Part shown: positions 33,129 to 41,565 of the stretch, piece after piece
Numbering within the stretch: the stretch's first letter is position 1
Layout: each line of letters starts with the position of its first letter
Notes under the pieces: generated by a model
The model's database searches: none
Seen by the model: the letters and a program-made list of their open reading frames with translations, nothing else
Told to the model about the DNA's origin: nothing
Origin: Deltaproteobacteria bacterium RBG_16_49_23
GTDB taxonomy: Bacteria; Desulfobacterota; BSN033; UBA1163
DNA: 43,086 bases
Reading direction: 5' to 3'
Assembly: GCA_001798855.1 (NCBI GenBank)
Contig: MGQQ01000145.1
Coordinates: forward strand, 1 to 43,086
Position numbers and translations under genes: made by a program

Positions 33129-33257
33129 ATGGAATAATGGAATGTTGGAATACTGGAATAATGGGCTGTTTAGAATCTTGGAAATTGATTTTTCCATTTA
33201 GACCCAACATCCCATCTTTCCCCGCCTACCGGCAGGCAGGCATTATTCCAACCTTCC
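33129..33257. repeat. TGGAATAATGGAA hairpin element, copy 4
   Basis: Left arm ATGGAATAATGGAATGTTGG (from 33129), right arm GCATTATTCCAACCTTCC (ending 33257), with a CCTACCGGCAGGCAGG palindrome inserted near 33224-33240. Confidence 0.6.
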
Positions 33258-33258
33258 T

Positions 33259-34317
33259 TTAGAATTCGCTGTCCAGGGGGTAATAATTATCCTTTCCCCT
33301 GTTTTCCCGGCTCGCCTCCTCTTTCAGGCGGGCGAAGATCATTCTCCCGGCGGGCGTCTGAAGGACACTGGTCACAACGACATCAATACTTTTTCCTATC
33401 TGCCGCCTTCCATTGTCCACGACGATCATGGTGCCATCATCGAGATAGGCCACTCCCTGCCCCATCTCTTTCCCTTCTTTAACGATTTTGGCATTGATCT
33501 CCTCTCCGGGGAGGACGACAGGTTTTACAGAGTTGGCCAGGGCATTGATGTTGAGCACCTCTATTCCCTGAAGCCCGGCGACCTTGTTGAGGTTGGAATC
33601 GTTGGTGATGATCTTTCCCTGGACCTCTTTGGCAAGCTCGATCAGCTTGGCATCGACCTCTTTGACCGAGGGGTAGTCCGTGTCCACAATCCGGACATCC
33701 ACATCGATCTGCTTCTGGATGTGGTGGAGAATTTCAAGACCCCTTTTCCCCCTGGTTCGCTTGATAGGATCGTGGGAGTCGGCGATGTGCTGAAGTTCAC
33801 TGAGGATAAATTGGGGGATGAGAAGAGGGCCCTCCAAAAAGCCCGTTTCCGCGATATCGGCGATGCGGCCGTCGATGATGACGCTTGTATCCAGAATCTT
33901 GGCAATGCCATCCCTGGGAGAACCTTTTCCCATGGATTTCCAATCCTGCGGACCGCGGGAAAGATGGAATTCCCCTCCTTTTTTTAAACCGATCCGGAGC
34001 CCGATATATCCGCACACCCCGTAGAGTAACCCGAATAAAGGCAGGGCGGTCTGTTGTTCGCCAAAAAGAAAGGGGAAAAAGGCATTGGAAATGAGATTGG
34101 CTAAGATGATTCCAAGGATCAGTCCAATAAGGCTTCCTAAAAGATTTTTTAAAGAGACTTTTTTCAACCGATCCTCCATGAGGAGGGTCAGGGCGGAGAG
34201 AAAAAGACCCCCGAAGAGTCCCCATAAACCCATCCGGGGCGAAAATCCCTTTGTCAGAAAGTATCCGCTTGCACCGCAGATGAGAAACAAAAAAAGACGT
34301 AGAATCCAGGTGTCCAA
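33259..34317 (-). CDS. PIN-TRAM domain membrane protein (YacL-like)
   Basis: 352 residues from a TTG at 34317, chosen because AAGGAGG lies 8 nt upstream; the GTG at 34326 abuts the Shine-Dalgarno with no spacing. Four membrane segments (about 1-120) precede a PIN nuclease-like domain (ILDTSVIIDGRIADIAETGF, then DAKLIELA and ITNDSNL with the acidic residues) and a TRAM RNA-binding domain (VVLPGEEINAKIVKEGKEMGQ, YLDDGTMIVVDNGR). This architecture is common in Gram-positives (YacL) and Desulfobacterota, usually beside carD and ispD, as here. Likely an inner-membrane-tethered RNA-binding or RNase protein; target unknown. Confidence 0.9.
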   Translation of the reverse strand: MDTWILRLFLFLICGASGYFLTKGFSPRMGLWGLFGGLFLSALTLLMEDRLKKVSLKNLLGSLIGLILGIILANLISNAFFPFLFGEQQTALPLFGLLYGVCGYIGLRIGLKKGGEFHLSRGPQDWKSMGKGSPRDGIAKILDTSVIIDGRIADIAETGFLEGPLLIPQFILSELQHIADSHDPIKRTRGKRGLEILHHIQKQIDVDVRIVDTDYPSVKEVDAKLIELAKEVQGKIITNDSNLNKVAGLQGIEVLNINALANSVKPVVLPGEEINAKIVKEGKEMGQGVAYLDDGTMIVVDNGRRQIGKSIDVVVTSVLQTPAGRMIFARLKEEASRENRGKDNYYPLDSEF

Positions 34318-34380
34318 ATCGTTCACCTCCTTTCAATGAAGTTTTGATGGATTGAATGAAAAGACGGGGAAAATCGATGT

Positions 34381-34863
34381 CTATGCGCCAAAGATCGTCC
34401 GGATCTCTTTCAGGATTTCAGACTCTTTCACATTCTTGGCGACGGCCAGCTCCTTCACCAGGAGGGTCTTGGCCGTGTCCATAATTTTCTTCTCACCGAA
34501 GGAGAGCTCTTTTTCGGCCCTCAGGAGGTGAAGGTCCCGAAGGACTTCCGCAATTTCATAGATCGATCCCGTATTAATTTTTTCCATGTACTCCCGGTAT
34601 CTCCGGTTCCAGGTCTGATTATCCAGGGTGATCTCCCTGTCTTTCAGGATCCCGATCACCTTCCGGGCATCGATCTTCCGGATCACCGTTCTCAGGCCGG
34701 CGGACTTTACATTGTCTTCGGGGACCATGATGGTCATCCCGTTATCGACGAAGCGAAGGATATAGAAGCTCTGCTCCTTACCCGATATACGCTTGGTCTC
34801 AATGGCTTCAATCACTCCTACCCCGTGACCCGGGTAGACTGCTTTATCACCGATATTAAACAT
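34381..34863 (-). CDS. carD: CarD/CdnL-family RNA polymerase-binding regulator
   Basis: 160 residues, normal for CdnL. The N-terminal RNA-polymerase-interacting domain is seen in MFNIGDKAVYPGHGVGVIEA and FYILRFVDNGMTIMVPEDN; the C-terminal helical DNA-binding half includes NRRYREYMEKINTGS and ELSFGEKKIMDTAKTLL. CarD stabilises open promoter complexes, notably at rRNA promoters. GAGGAAAGGGGACG provides a ribosome binding site. First gene of the block with the PIN-TRAM and isoprenoid genes. Confidence 0.95.
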   Translation of the reverse strand: MFNIGDKAVYPGHGVGVIEAIETKRISGKEQSFYILRFVDNGMTIMVPEDNVKSAGLRTVIRKIDARKVIGILKDREITLDNQTWNRRYREYMEKINTGSIYEIAEVLRDLHLLRAEKELSFGEKKIMDTAKTLLVKELAVAKNVKESEILKEIRTIFGA

Positions 34864-34967
34864 AATTTTCGTCCCCTTTCCTCATGATTCACGATTCAAA
34901 GAGGTTATCTTTTTCTCCCGTATATCAGCCTGACTGTTGAGGTGAGAACGGGCAGTTGAGTGAGGTC

Positions 34968-36122
34968 TCAAGATCCTTCTCGTCCGGCAAGTTTCAATAT
35001 ATCCTCTTCGTTAGGCCTTTTCCCCTGAATCAACTTTCCGACAGAAGCGTCCATTCCAAAGATAGTTGAGATCTGAATCTTCCCCTTGACCTCTCCTCTT
35101 TCTCCGGGATTTCCAGGCCGGAGCACCTCCATCACATCTCCCACCTTCAGGCCGCTTAATCTACCGGCATTGATGTAAACCTCTTCCCCGTCGACCCTGG
35201 CTACCCGGCAGAACCAGTCCAGACGGTCCAGTTCCCTTGATAGGGACCGACTGATTTCGGAAAGGGTCAGGTCAAAGGCCTTTCCTTTTGCCTTCTCATC
35301 GGAGAAGAGCCCCTTCTCTTTGGTGGGGACAATGGAGTTCTGGGCCGCAAGTGTTTTGAGTGTTTTGCCGGAGAAGGTATCGATGATTTTCATCTCTATC
35401 TTGATGATCGCAGTCGACGTCCCATCCTGGTCCTGTGCTCCTTTTGTGGTGAAGACATAGGGACCTAAGATCTCTCCGAGCACGATGGCATGGATTCCGA
35501 AGGTCTCGCTGAGCATTCTTGAGGTTTTCGGGGATTCCAGATCGGATGGAGAGATCCCCCTGGCTTCCAGAAATCCCTTTACCAACTGATAGTCAACAAA
35601 GAGAACCTGGAGGGGTCTTCGCATCATCTCTTTCATCAGTCTTTCAGCCAACCAGTCGCCGAAGGCCTCTTCGGCAGAAGTGGTCCGGTCATTAAAGTGG
35701 GCAACCACCACTTTCTTCTTTAAATGAGCGACGGGAGAGACTGAAACGGATGTTGAAAGAGCCTCTTTTTCCGGCAGGAAAGAGGGTGATCGGGTTGTGG
35801 CGCCAGAAAGCGTTTTCCTTCCCTCCTCACCGCGTATCGATGGAGCGGCAAATGCCTCTTTTTTTGCCAGATACTCCTCCACAGGAATCAAGAGATATTT
35901 GGGTTGATTCCCTCCTTCGGAAACCCGGGGATTGATGACCTTCACGTATTCGTGTTTGTCGATAATAATGACTTCCTTATCCACCAATTCCTTCATCTTC
36001 GCCTTATGAGGAGGCCCCTTTTTAAACGGAAACCAGGATGGTGTGGAACAGGCAAAAAGAAGGAAAAGGGTGAAAAGTGAGAGAAAAACAGGAAGATAGC
36101 GTTTCGTTGCGTTTGATTTCAT
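34968..36122 (-). CDS. Lipoprotein with FlgT-like C-terminal domain
   Basis: 384 residues. Signal peptide and lipobox LLFAC give lipidated C25, so it is anchored in the outer or inner membrane. Residues about 130-300 resemble the CsgG/FlgT-type fold (KKVVVAHFNDRTTSAEEAFGDWLA, GIHAIVLGEILG, IIKIEMKIIDTFSGKTL), and about 305-370 resemble FlgT C-terminal or OapA-like beta domains (VYINAGRLSGLKVGDVMEVL). A low-complexity linker lies at about 90-125. No flagellar or curli genes are adjacent, so a generic envelope-assembly role is inferred. AAAGGAAAAG precedes the ATG, and a sigma-70 promoter lies at 36146-36174. Confidence 0.75.
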   Translation of the reverse strand: MKSNATKRYLPVFLSLFTLFLLFACSTPSWFPFKKGPPHKAKMKELVDKEVIIIDKHEYVKVINPRVSEGGNQPKYLLIPVEEYLAKKEAFAAPSIRGEEGRKTLSGATTRSPSFLPEKEALSTSVSVSPVAHLKKKVVVAHFNDRTTSAEEAFGDWLAERLMKEMMRRPLQVLFVDYQLVKGFLEARGISPSDLESPKTSRMLSETFGIHAIVLGEILGPYVFTTKGAQDQDGTSTAIIKIEMKIIDTFSGKTLKTLAAQNSIVPTKEKGLFSDEKAKGKAFDLTLSEISRSLSRELDRLDWFCRVARVDGEEVYINAGRLSGLKVGDVMEVLRPGNPGERGEVKGKIQISTIFGMDASVGKLIQGKRPNEEDILKLAGREGS

Positions 36123-36145
36123 CTTTTCCTTTAGGCGAGTAATTA

Positions 36146-36174
36146 ACTATACCCTAAAATTGTGAAAAAATCAA
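36146..36174 (-). promoter_or_regulatory. Sigma-70 promoter for the lipoprotein gene
   Basis: Minus strand TTGATT (36174-36169), 17-nt spacer, TATAGT (36151-36146), about 25 nt before the start codon. Confidence 0.7.
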
Positions 36175-36196
36175 CGTAGAAATCGGAGATGTCATT

Positions 36197-36334
36197 TAAG
36201 GCAACCTCTAAAAATGTCATTCCTGCCCCGGTCTTCACCGGGATAAACTCCAGCAGGAATCCATAAGTTCTTGACATAACAGGACTCCTGCCTGCGCAGG
36301 AGTGACGAATTGGGAATTATTAGAGGTTCCCTTA
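36197..36334. repeat. MITE-like element with TAAGGnAACCTCTA termini
   Basis: Termini 36197-36210 and 36321-36334 are 13 of 14 complementary; inside lies a GTCATTCC...GGAGTGAC palindromic unit. Confidence 0.65.
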
Positions 36335-36370
36335 AGAATTAAAAGTGCACCGTTTTTTATGGATTTAAAG

Positions 36371-36706
36371 TTTAAAAGTGCACACCTAATCTGTTTAAAG
36401 TTGGCCATGGCACGTGCTTCAATTGTGACCAAACCATCACACGATTGAAATCAGTAGCTCCTCCCTCTCCCGCTGGAGGCTGTGTCGCAATGTGGGAATT
36501 GGGATGTTTGTCATTCTGAACGAAGTGAAGAATCTAATGATTTCAACTGAATCGATCATAGAGATTCTTCGGCTATTGCCTCAGAATGATATTACGACAC
36601 AGTCTCCTGGCGGGAGAGGGTTGGGGTGAGGGTGGATTAGGAATAACCCCCTCACCTTCATCCTCTCCCCTTTGGGAGAGGAGATTTAAAGGTGTGCACT
36701 TTTAGA
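36371..36706. repeat. Nested inverted-repeat element
   Basis: Outer arms TTTAAAAGTGCACACCT (36371-36387) and its complement at 36690-36706 match at 16 of 17. Within it, CCCTCTCCCGC (36463-36473) pairs with 36610-36620, and immediately inside that GGAGGCTGTGTCGCAAT (36475-36491) pairs with 36591-36607 (15 of 17). A further copy of AAAAGTGCAC is at 36341. This looks like a palindromic element inserted into another. No gene is present in 36123-36807. Confidence 0.65.
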
Positions 36707-36807
36707 TTTTAGCTAACACACAGAAATTAGAGGAAATGGTTTTTATTTTTTTAAGATGAGCCGGTGAATTCAAGACAATATTAATGAAAATAGGGTGTTA
36801 TGAGTTT

Positions 36808-37581
36808 TTAAGCGCTGCGGGCAAGGAAGGCGAGGACTTTCTGGAGGTCTTCCGGCGTGTCAACACCGATGGGTTCATAATCAACCGGAACAACTTTGAT
36901 TTTATAACCATTTTCCAAAGCCCGAAGTTGCTCCAGTTTCTCTATTTTTTCCAATGGGGTGGGTTTCATTTTGGCAAACCGCAAGAGGAAAGCACGTCGA
37001 AAGACATAGAGCCCTATCGTTTTAAATACCCTTTTTGAAAAAATACCTCTTTTTTCGACAGGCTTACGGAGAATTTGCTCCATATTAAGATCGCGGGGAA
37101 AGGGGATGGGAGAGCGTGAGAAGTAGAGGGCGAAACCTTTTTGATCCACAACCACCTTCCCCTGGTTGGGGTTGAGCCAGTCCTTCACATCCTCAATCCT
37201 TGTCATCAAGGTGGACATATCCAGGGTTTCGTCTTTCAGGAGAGGGCGGATGGCTTTATCAATGATAGAGCCTTTGATCAGAGGTTCATCTCCCTGAACA
37301 TTGACAATAAATTCGGACCTGAGCTTGCGGGCAACCTCTGCCACCCGGTCGCTTCCGGAGGGATGACCTGGAGAGGTCATCACAGCTTTTCCTCCAAACC
37401 TTTGAACCGCCTCCAGGATCCTCTGGTCGTCGGTGGCCACAATGACTTCCTCGATCAATTTCGATTGGCCCACCCCTTCATAGACCCATTGAATCATCGG
37501 CTTGCCCAGAATATCGACAAGGGGTTTCCCCTCGAACCGTTTCGAACCATATCGCGCAGGAATAACGGCAATGACCTTCAT
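36808..37581 (-). CDS. kdsB: 3-deoxy-manno-octulosonate cytidylyltransferase
   Basis: 257 residues with MKVIAVIPARYGSKRFEGKP, VATDDQRI, TSPGHPSGSDRVAEVA, NVQGDEPLI, FSRSPIPF and GVDTPEDL, the full KdsB signature set. It activates Kdo as CMP-Kdo for lipopolysaccharide core synthesis, so the cell has a Kdo-containing outer membrane. It stands alone; kdsA, kdsD and other LPS genes are not adjacent in the window. Confidence 0.95.
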   Translation of the reverse strand: MKVIAVIPARYGSKRFEGKPLVDILGKPMIQWVYEGVGQSKLIEEVIVATDDQRILEAVQRFGGKAVMTSPGHPSGSDRVAEVARKLRSEFIVNVQGDEPLIKGSIIDKAIRPLLKDETLDMSTLMTRIEDVKDWLNPNQGKVVVDQKGFALYFSRSPIPFPRDLNMEQILRKPVEKRGIFSKRVFKTIGLYVFRRAFLLRFAKMKPTPLEKIEKLEQLRALENGYKIKVVPVDYEPIGVDTPEDLQKVLAFLARSA

Positions 37582-37800
37582 AGGGTTCTAATCCCCCTGC
37601 TTCCCCTCATCAAAAGAAGGATCCCGTGAAACGCATGGACTCCTCCCTTTGGAAAAGGGAGGTCGGGAGGGATTTTACAAAGTTTATTTCAAACCGCTAT
37701 TTTTATTTAAGCAGATTAATACGGGACTGTCAATCTCATTTGCTCTTTCCCTCTTCCCGCCAGAGAGCAGCTAAGGCTTTTTTTTTAAAAACAATTCTCC
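37582..37800. other. Gap with palindromic repeat
   Basis: Divergent gap between kdsB and the serine hydrolase. Carries CTCCCTTTGGAAAAGGGAG (37645-37663), of the same family as those at 13910 and 15985. No gene. Confidence 0.5.
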
Positions 37801-37828
37801 TTGACAACCCGAATTATTATGATAGCCT
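37801..37828 (+). promoter_or_regulatory. Extended -10 promoter for the serine hydrolase gene
   Basis: TTGACA (37801-37806), 16-nt spacer, TAGCCT (37823-37828) preceded by TGA (extended -10). The same arrangement recurs at 41538. Confidence 0.55.
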
Positions 37829-37857
37829 GTCAAATAAAAAAGAAGGGAGGAACTGCT

Positions 37858-39168
37858 ATGAAAAAGTTCACACGAATAATGGCGGCGGCAATACTTTTGG
37901 TGTTTTTGGCCACAATGGCCAGCGCTCAGGGTCTTCCCAAAGCGGAAACCCCCGAAGCAGTCGGATTCTCATCTGAACGGCTGAAGAAAATTTCTGCAGC
38001 ATTGCAGGCCGATGTTGACAAGGGAGTGATTCCGGGTGCGGTCGTTACGATTGTTCGCAAAGGCAGAATCGCTTATTATGAACCCATTGGCTATCAGGAC
38101 CGGGAGAAAAAAATCCCGATGAAACACGACTCGATCTTCCGCGTCGCCTCCATGACCAAGCCCTTTACTTCCCTTGCGGTCATGATGCTGGTGGAAGAGG
38201 GTAAAATCCAATTGGGCTATCCAGCTTCCCGCTATCTTCCGGAGTTCAAAGACCTGAAAGTGGGTGTCGAGAAGACGGACGCCGCAACCGGCCGGAAGGA
38301 GCTGGTTTTAGTTCCTCCCGATCGCGAGATGACGGTCCAGGATTTGTTACGCCACACCTCCGGAATCACTTACGGCATTTTCGGTAAATCAATGGTCAAG
38401 GACCTCTATAATGTTAAAGGTGGAAATCCTTTCGATTTTAATCAGACGAATGCTGAGATGGTAGCCAAGCTTTCCAAATTGCCTCTCCAGTATCAACCGG
38501 GCACGGCCTGGGATTACTCCATGTCTACGGATGTATTAGGCCGCATCGTCGAAGTGGTTTCCGGTCTTGAACTGGATGCTTTTATTGCAGAGCGGATTGC
38601 GAAACCGCTTAAACTTTCTGACACCGGCTTCTGGGCAGAGGGTGAAAAGCAGGCCATGCGCGTAGCCGAACCGCAAGTGGATCCGGCGACCGGCAAAAGG
38701 CCACCGTTGTTTCATGACTCGATGCAGCGTCCCAAATGGATCGCGGGCGGCGCCGGCATGTTATCGACAGCGACTGATTATGCGCGTTTCTGCCAGATGT
38801 TTTTGAATGGAGGCGTGCTGGAAGGGGTTCGATTGGTTTCCCCTAAAACCATCGGACTGATGACGGCCAACCACCTTCCTCCCGGCATTCCGTTCAGCCC
38901 GGTAAGCTACCCATTGTTTCAAGCAATCATCCCGAGTCCGGAGGTGGGGCAGGGGTTTGGATTAGGTTTTGCCGTGCGTACCGAGGCTGGCCGGAATGCA
39001 CTTCATGGGTCAGTGGGCGATTATTTTTGGGCGGGGGCCTATGGGACGTATTTTTGGATCGACCCGAAGGAGCAGATGGCTGTCGTCCTGATGATGCACG
39101 CACCGCCCCTGCGGTTGCACTACCGCTACCTCATGCGAGGCGCGGTGTACCAGGCTATGGTAAAGTAG
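37858..39168 (+). CDS. Exported serine hydrolase (class C beta-lactamase/esterase family)
   Basis: 436 residues from ATG 37858 with AGGGAGG 8 nt upstream. Signal peptide 1-23 (cleavage after ASA). The catalytic SxxK is S98-M-T-K101 in FRVASMTKPFTS; the second motif tyrosine is Y220 (WDYSMSTD, so Y-S-M in place of Y-A-N); the third motif appears as HGSVGDYFWAG instead of KTG. These variants are usual in EstB-type esterases and penicillin-binding-protein-like hydrolases rather than true AmpC, so esterase or D-amino peptide hydrolysis in the periplasm is more likely than antibiotic resistance. 22 nt upstream of glycerol kinase and probably co-transcribed. Confidence 0.88.
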   Translation: MKKFTRIMAAAILLVFLATMASAQGLPKAETPEAVGFSSERLKKISAALQADVDKGVIPGAVVTIVRKGRIAYYEPIGYQDREKKIPMKHDSIFRVASMTKPFTSLAVMMLVEEGKIQLGYPASRYLPEFKDLKVGVEKTDAATGRKELVLVPPDREMTVQDLLRHTSGITYGIFGKSMVKDLYNVKGGNPFDFNQTNAEMVAKLSKLPLQYQPGTAWDYSMSTDVLGRIVEVVSGLELDAFIAERIAKPLKLSDTGFWAEGEKQAMRVAEPQVDPATGKRPPLFHDSMQRPKWIAGGAGMLSTATDYARFCQMFLNGGVLEGVRLVSPKTIGLMTANHLPPGIPFSPVSYPLFQAIIPSPEVGQGFGLGFAVRTEAGRNALHGSVGDYFWAGAYGTYFWIDPKEQMAVVLMMHAPPLRLHYRYLMRGAVYQAMVK

Positions 39169-39190
39169 GGGGGATGCCTTCTTTTGATTT

Positions 39191-40696
39191 ATGAAAAAAG
39201 AATATATCATGGCCCTGGATCAGGGGACCACGAGTTCCCGGGCGGTGATTTTTGATCACCGGGGGAAAATCGTCGGTATGGCGGCCAAAGAGTTCAAGCA
39301 GATCTATCCCCGTCCCGGATGGGTCGAACATGATCCTGCGGAATTATGGAACTCGCAATTGGAAGCTGCCCGGCAGGCGCTTGATTCCGTCAATCTTTCA
39401 CAGCGAAACATCGCGGCCATCGGAATCACGAACCAGCGGGAGACCACTTTAATCTGGGACAGGGAAAGCGGCCGGCCGGTGCATAATGCTATTGTGTGGC
39501 AATGCCGAAGGACCGCTCAGAGTTGTTCCGAAATCAAGAAGACAAGATTCGCCCAAGAGATTCGCAGGAAAACGGGATTGGTAATTGATGCCTATTTTTC
39601 AGCCACCAAGATTCAATGGATTTTGGACCATCGGAAGGCGATCCGCCGGGCAGCGGAAAAAGGGAGGCTGGCCTTTGGCACGGTGGATAGCTGGCTGCTA
39701 TACAATCTCACGGGGAAGAAGCTCCATATCACAGATTATTCTAACGCCTCCCGCACCCTGCTTTACAATATTCATGATCTTTCGTGGGATGGTAAGATCT
39801 TAAAATATTTTCATATTCCCAAAGAAATCCTGCCGGTTGTCAAAGCTTCCAGCGAGATCTACGGAAGTACATCTCCTGAGTCTTTTTTAGGGAGGGAGAT
39901 CCCCATTGCGGGAATCGTGGGAGATCAACAGGGAGCTCTTTTCGGCCAGACCTGTTTCCGCAAGGGCCTTTCCAAGAATACCTACGGAACAGGTTGCTTT
40001 TTGCTGATGAATATAGGGCGGAAGCCTCTGCTTTCAAGAAAAAATCTTCTGACAACGATCGCCTGGGGGATCGGCCGGAAAATCGAATATGCCTTGGAAG
40101 GAAGCGTTTTTATCGCAGGAGCCGTAGTCCAATGGCTCCGGGATGAGTTAAAGATGATTCAGCAAGCCTCCGATAGCGAAAGGTTGGCTGGCAGCATCCG
40201 ATCCAATGAGGGCGTCTATTTTGTCCCGGCCTTCGTCGGCCTGGGAGCGCCTTACTGGGATATGTATGCCCGGGGATCGATTTTTGGATTGACCCGTGGA
40301 ACGACGCTGGCTCATATTGTCCGGGCCGCCTTAGAGTCAATTGCCTATCAGACAAGGGATGTGCTGGAATGCATGGAAGAGGATTTCGGAACGGGATTGA
40401 AGGAATTGCGGGTCGATGGAGGAGCGGCTGCCAATGAGTTCCTCATGCAATTTCAAGCCGACATTCTGGGGGTTCCGGTAGTCATCCAGGAAACCACTGA
40501 GACGACTGCCTTGGGAGCCGCCTACCTTGCTGGTTTAGCCGTAGGGTTTTGGAAGGACCAGCAGCAGATCGCCGCAAATTACAGAGTGAAGAGGAAGTTC
40601 ATTCCCCGGATGAGTTTTAAACAAAGAGAATCTCTTTACCGAAGGTGGAAGAGGGCCGTTGAAAGGACAAAAGGGTGGGAACAGGAAGAATCGTGA
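39191..40696 (+). CDS. glpK: Glycerol kinase
   Basis: 501 residues matching GlpK throughout: [97 protein letters not shown] and [20 protein letters not shown]. It phosphorylates glycerol to sn-glycerol 3-phosphate in the cytosol. Start ATG 39191 corresponds to the E. coli start; the ribosome binding site is weak (GGGGGGA, distant). No glpF or glpD neighbours. A preceding esterase could release glycerol from acylglycerols, which is inference from adjacency. Confidence 0.95.
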   Translation: MKKEYIMALDQGTTSSRAVIFDHRGKIVGMAAKEFKQIYPRPGWVEHDPAELWNSQLEAARQALDSVNLSQRNIAAIGITNQRETTLIWDRESGRPVHNAIVWQCRRTAQSCSEIKKTRFAQEIRRKTGLVIDAYFSATKIQWILDHRKAIRRAAEKGRLAFGTVDSWLLYNLTGKKLHITDYSNASRTLLYNIHDLSWDGKILKYFHIPKEILPVVKASSEIYGSTSPESFLGREIPIAGIVGDQQGALFGQTCFRKGLSKNTYGTGCFLLMNIGRKPLLSRKNLLTTIAWGIGRKIEYALEGSVFIAGAVVQWLRDELKMIQQASDSERLAGSIRSNEGVYFVPAFVGLGAPYWDMYARGSIFGLTRGTTLAHIVRAALESIAYQTRDVLECMEEDFGTGLKELRVDGGAAANEFLMQFQADILGVPVVIQETTETTALGAAYLAGLAVGFWKDQQQIAANYRVKRKFIPRMSFKQRESLYRRWKRAVERTKGWEQEES

Positions 40697-40806
40697 AGCG
40701 ACATGGAATCAGGGATGTTTTTTTGAATTGGCAGGGGATTTGTTTTTTAAGAGAATTGGGTAAGATGGAAGGGTAAATATTAGCCTTTTGCAGAAGAGGG
40801 GAGTAT

Positions 40807-41169
40807 ATGGGATTGACTCACGTCACAGTAGCCCTTAAAGCTTTGGAATCTGCTAACGGAACCTATGAGGCAGAATTTCTCGTCGATACGGGAGCTATAG
40901 ATTGTCTTGCTCCCGGAGTGGAATTGAAGCGGATAGGGGTGAAAGCTGTGGGAACTACAGTCTATGAGCTGACTGATGGTACTCTGAAGGAGTACCCATT
41001 TGGATTGGTTCAGATCTCTTTTATGGGTGAGATTACTGCGGGACGGGTCATCTTCGGCCCCGATGACTCAGAGCCATTGATGGGTGTAACCGCACTCGAA
41101 TCCGTGGGGATTACGGTTGACCCGGCAAACCGCACCCTTAAGCGGCTGCCTGCGATCCCGTTGAAATAG
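40807..41169 (+). CDS. Retropepsin-like aspartic protease domain protein
   Basis: 120 residues with the clan AA signature FLVDTGAIDCL (catalytic D27, T28, G29), a hydrophobic-hydrophobic-glycine region later (PLMGVTALESVGITVD), and typical beta-rich strands. Such single-domain proteins in bacteria are often toxin-associated or of unknown role and would need to dimerise to form an active site. AGAGGGGAG lies upstream of ATG 40807. It is followed by a clear terminator. Confidence 0.82.
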   Translation: MGLTHVTVALKALESANGTYEAEFLVDTGAIDCLAPGVELKRIGVKAVGTTVYELTDGTLKEYPFGLVQISFMGEITAGRVIFGPDDSEPLMGVTALESVGITVDPANRTLKRLPAIPLK

Positions 41170-41196
41170 GAATTGAATCATAGCTATTCTCAGAGA

Positions 41197-41222
41197 GGAA
41201 CGCCAAGTGCGTTCCCCTTTTT
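41197..41222 (+). terminator. Terminator after the retropepsin-like gene
   Basis: GGAACGC (41197-41203) pairs with GCGTTCC (41209-41215), 5-nt loop, then CCTTTTT. Confidence 0.85.
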
Positions 41223-41263
41223 ATTGCGTTATTCCACTCTCCTTCACTTGTTCGGAGAAAAGG

Positions 41264-41289
41264 TAAGCGCTGAGAAAATAAACCTGCCC
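41264..41289 (+). repeat. AAGCGCTAAGAAAATAGACC direct repeat, copy 1
   Basis: AAGCGCTGAGAAAATAAACC followed by TGCCCC. Copies 2 and 3 lie at about 42218-42243 and 42718-42743; a shorter relative is at about 42608-42628. Confidence 0.65.
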
Positions 41290-41328
41290 CCGTGACTAAT
41301 AAAGGGAACCACTCAGAAAATATGTTCG

Positions 41329-41490
41329 ATGTCCATTGAGATTCTTGCCAGTGGTCCCGAATGGGAATATATCAACGTACGCCGACCTTTGTTCTATCTT
41401 AAGTAATCTATCTGAAAAGGTTCTCAGTGGGTAGTGTTTGAACCAAATGATGAACCCCTTTAACTCGCCACAGTCAATACACCCGTAATA
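41329..41490 (+). pseudogene. Phage tail-sheath protein fossil
   Basis: Read in the frame of base 41359, the plus strand gives PEWEYINVRRPLFYLK, stop, SI, stop, KGSQWVVFEPNDEPL, stop, LATVNTPV. This matches, in order and spacing, the C-terminal part of contractile-phage tail-sheath proteins, where the consensus runs WKYINVRRL, then two or more acidic residues, then TQWVVFEPN and EPLW. Three in-frame stops replace a conserved Glu, Glu and Trp without changing the frame. It is a remnant of a prophage or contractile injection system, with no other tail gene nearby. Confidence 0.7.
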
Positions 41491-41537
41491 CATAGCCTAA
41501 GAAAAGACAGCTGTCTCTTTTAGAATACAGTTTTTCC

Positions 41538-41565
41538 TTGACAACACAAAATATTGTGGTAGCTT
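41538..41565 (+). promoter_or_regulatory. Extended -10 promoter upstream of the DUF3467 gene
   Basis: TTGACA (41538-41543), 16-nt spacer, TAGCTT (41560-41565) preceded by TGG. The leader would be about 200 nt and includes a palindromic repeat (about 41640-41697, CCCTCTTTGG...GCAAAGAGGGG). Confidence 0.5.

Noticed and set aside
37858-39168. Antibiotic-resistance beta-lactamase
   Set aside because: SxxK is present but the second and third motifs are YSM and HGS, fitting esterase or peptidase relatives rather than AmpC.
41296-41493. 65-residue minus-strand open frame
   Set aside because: The opposite strand carries recognisable tail-sheath motifs; the minus translation matches nothing I know.
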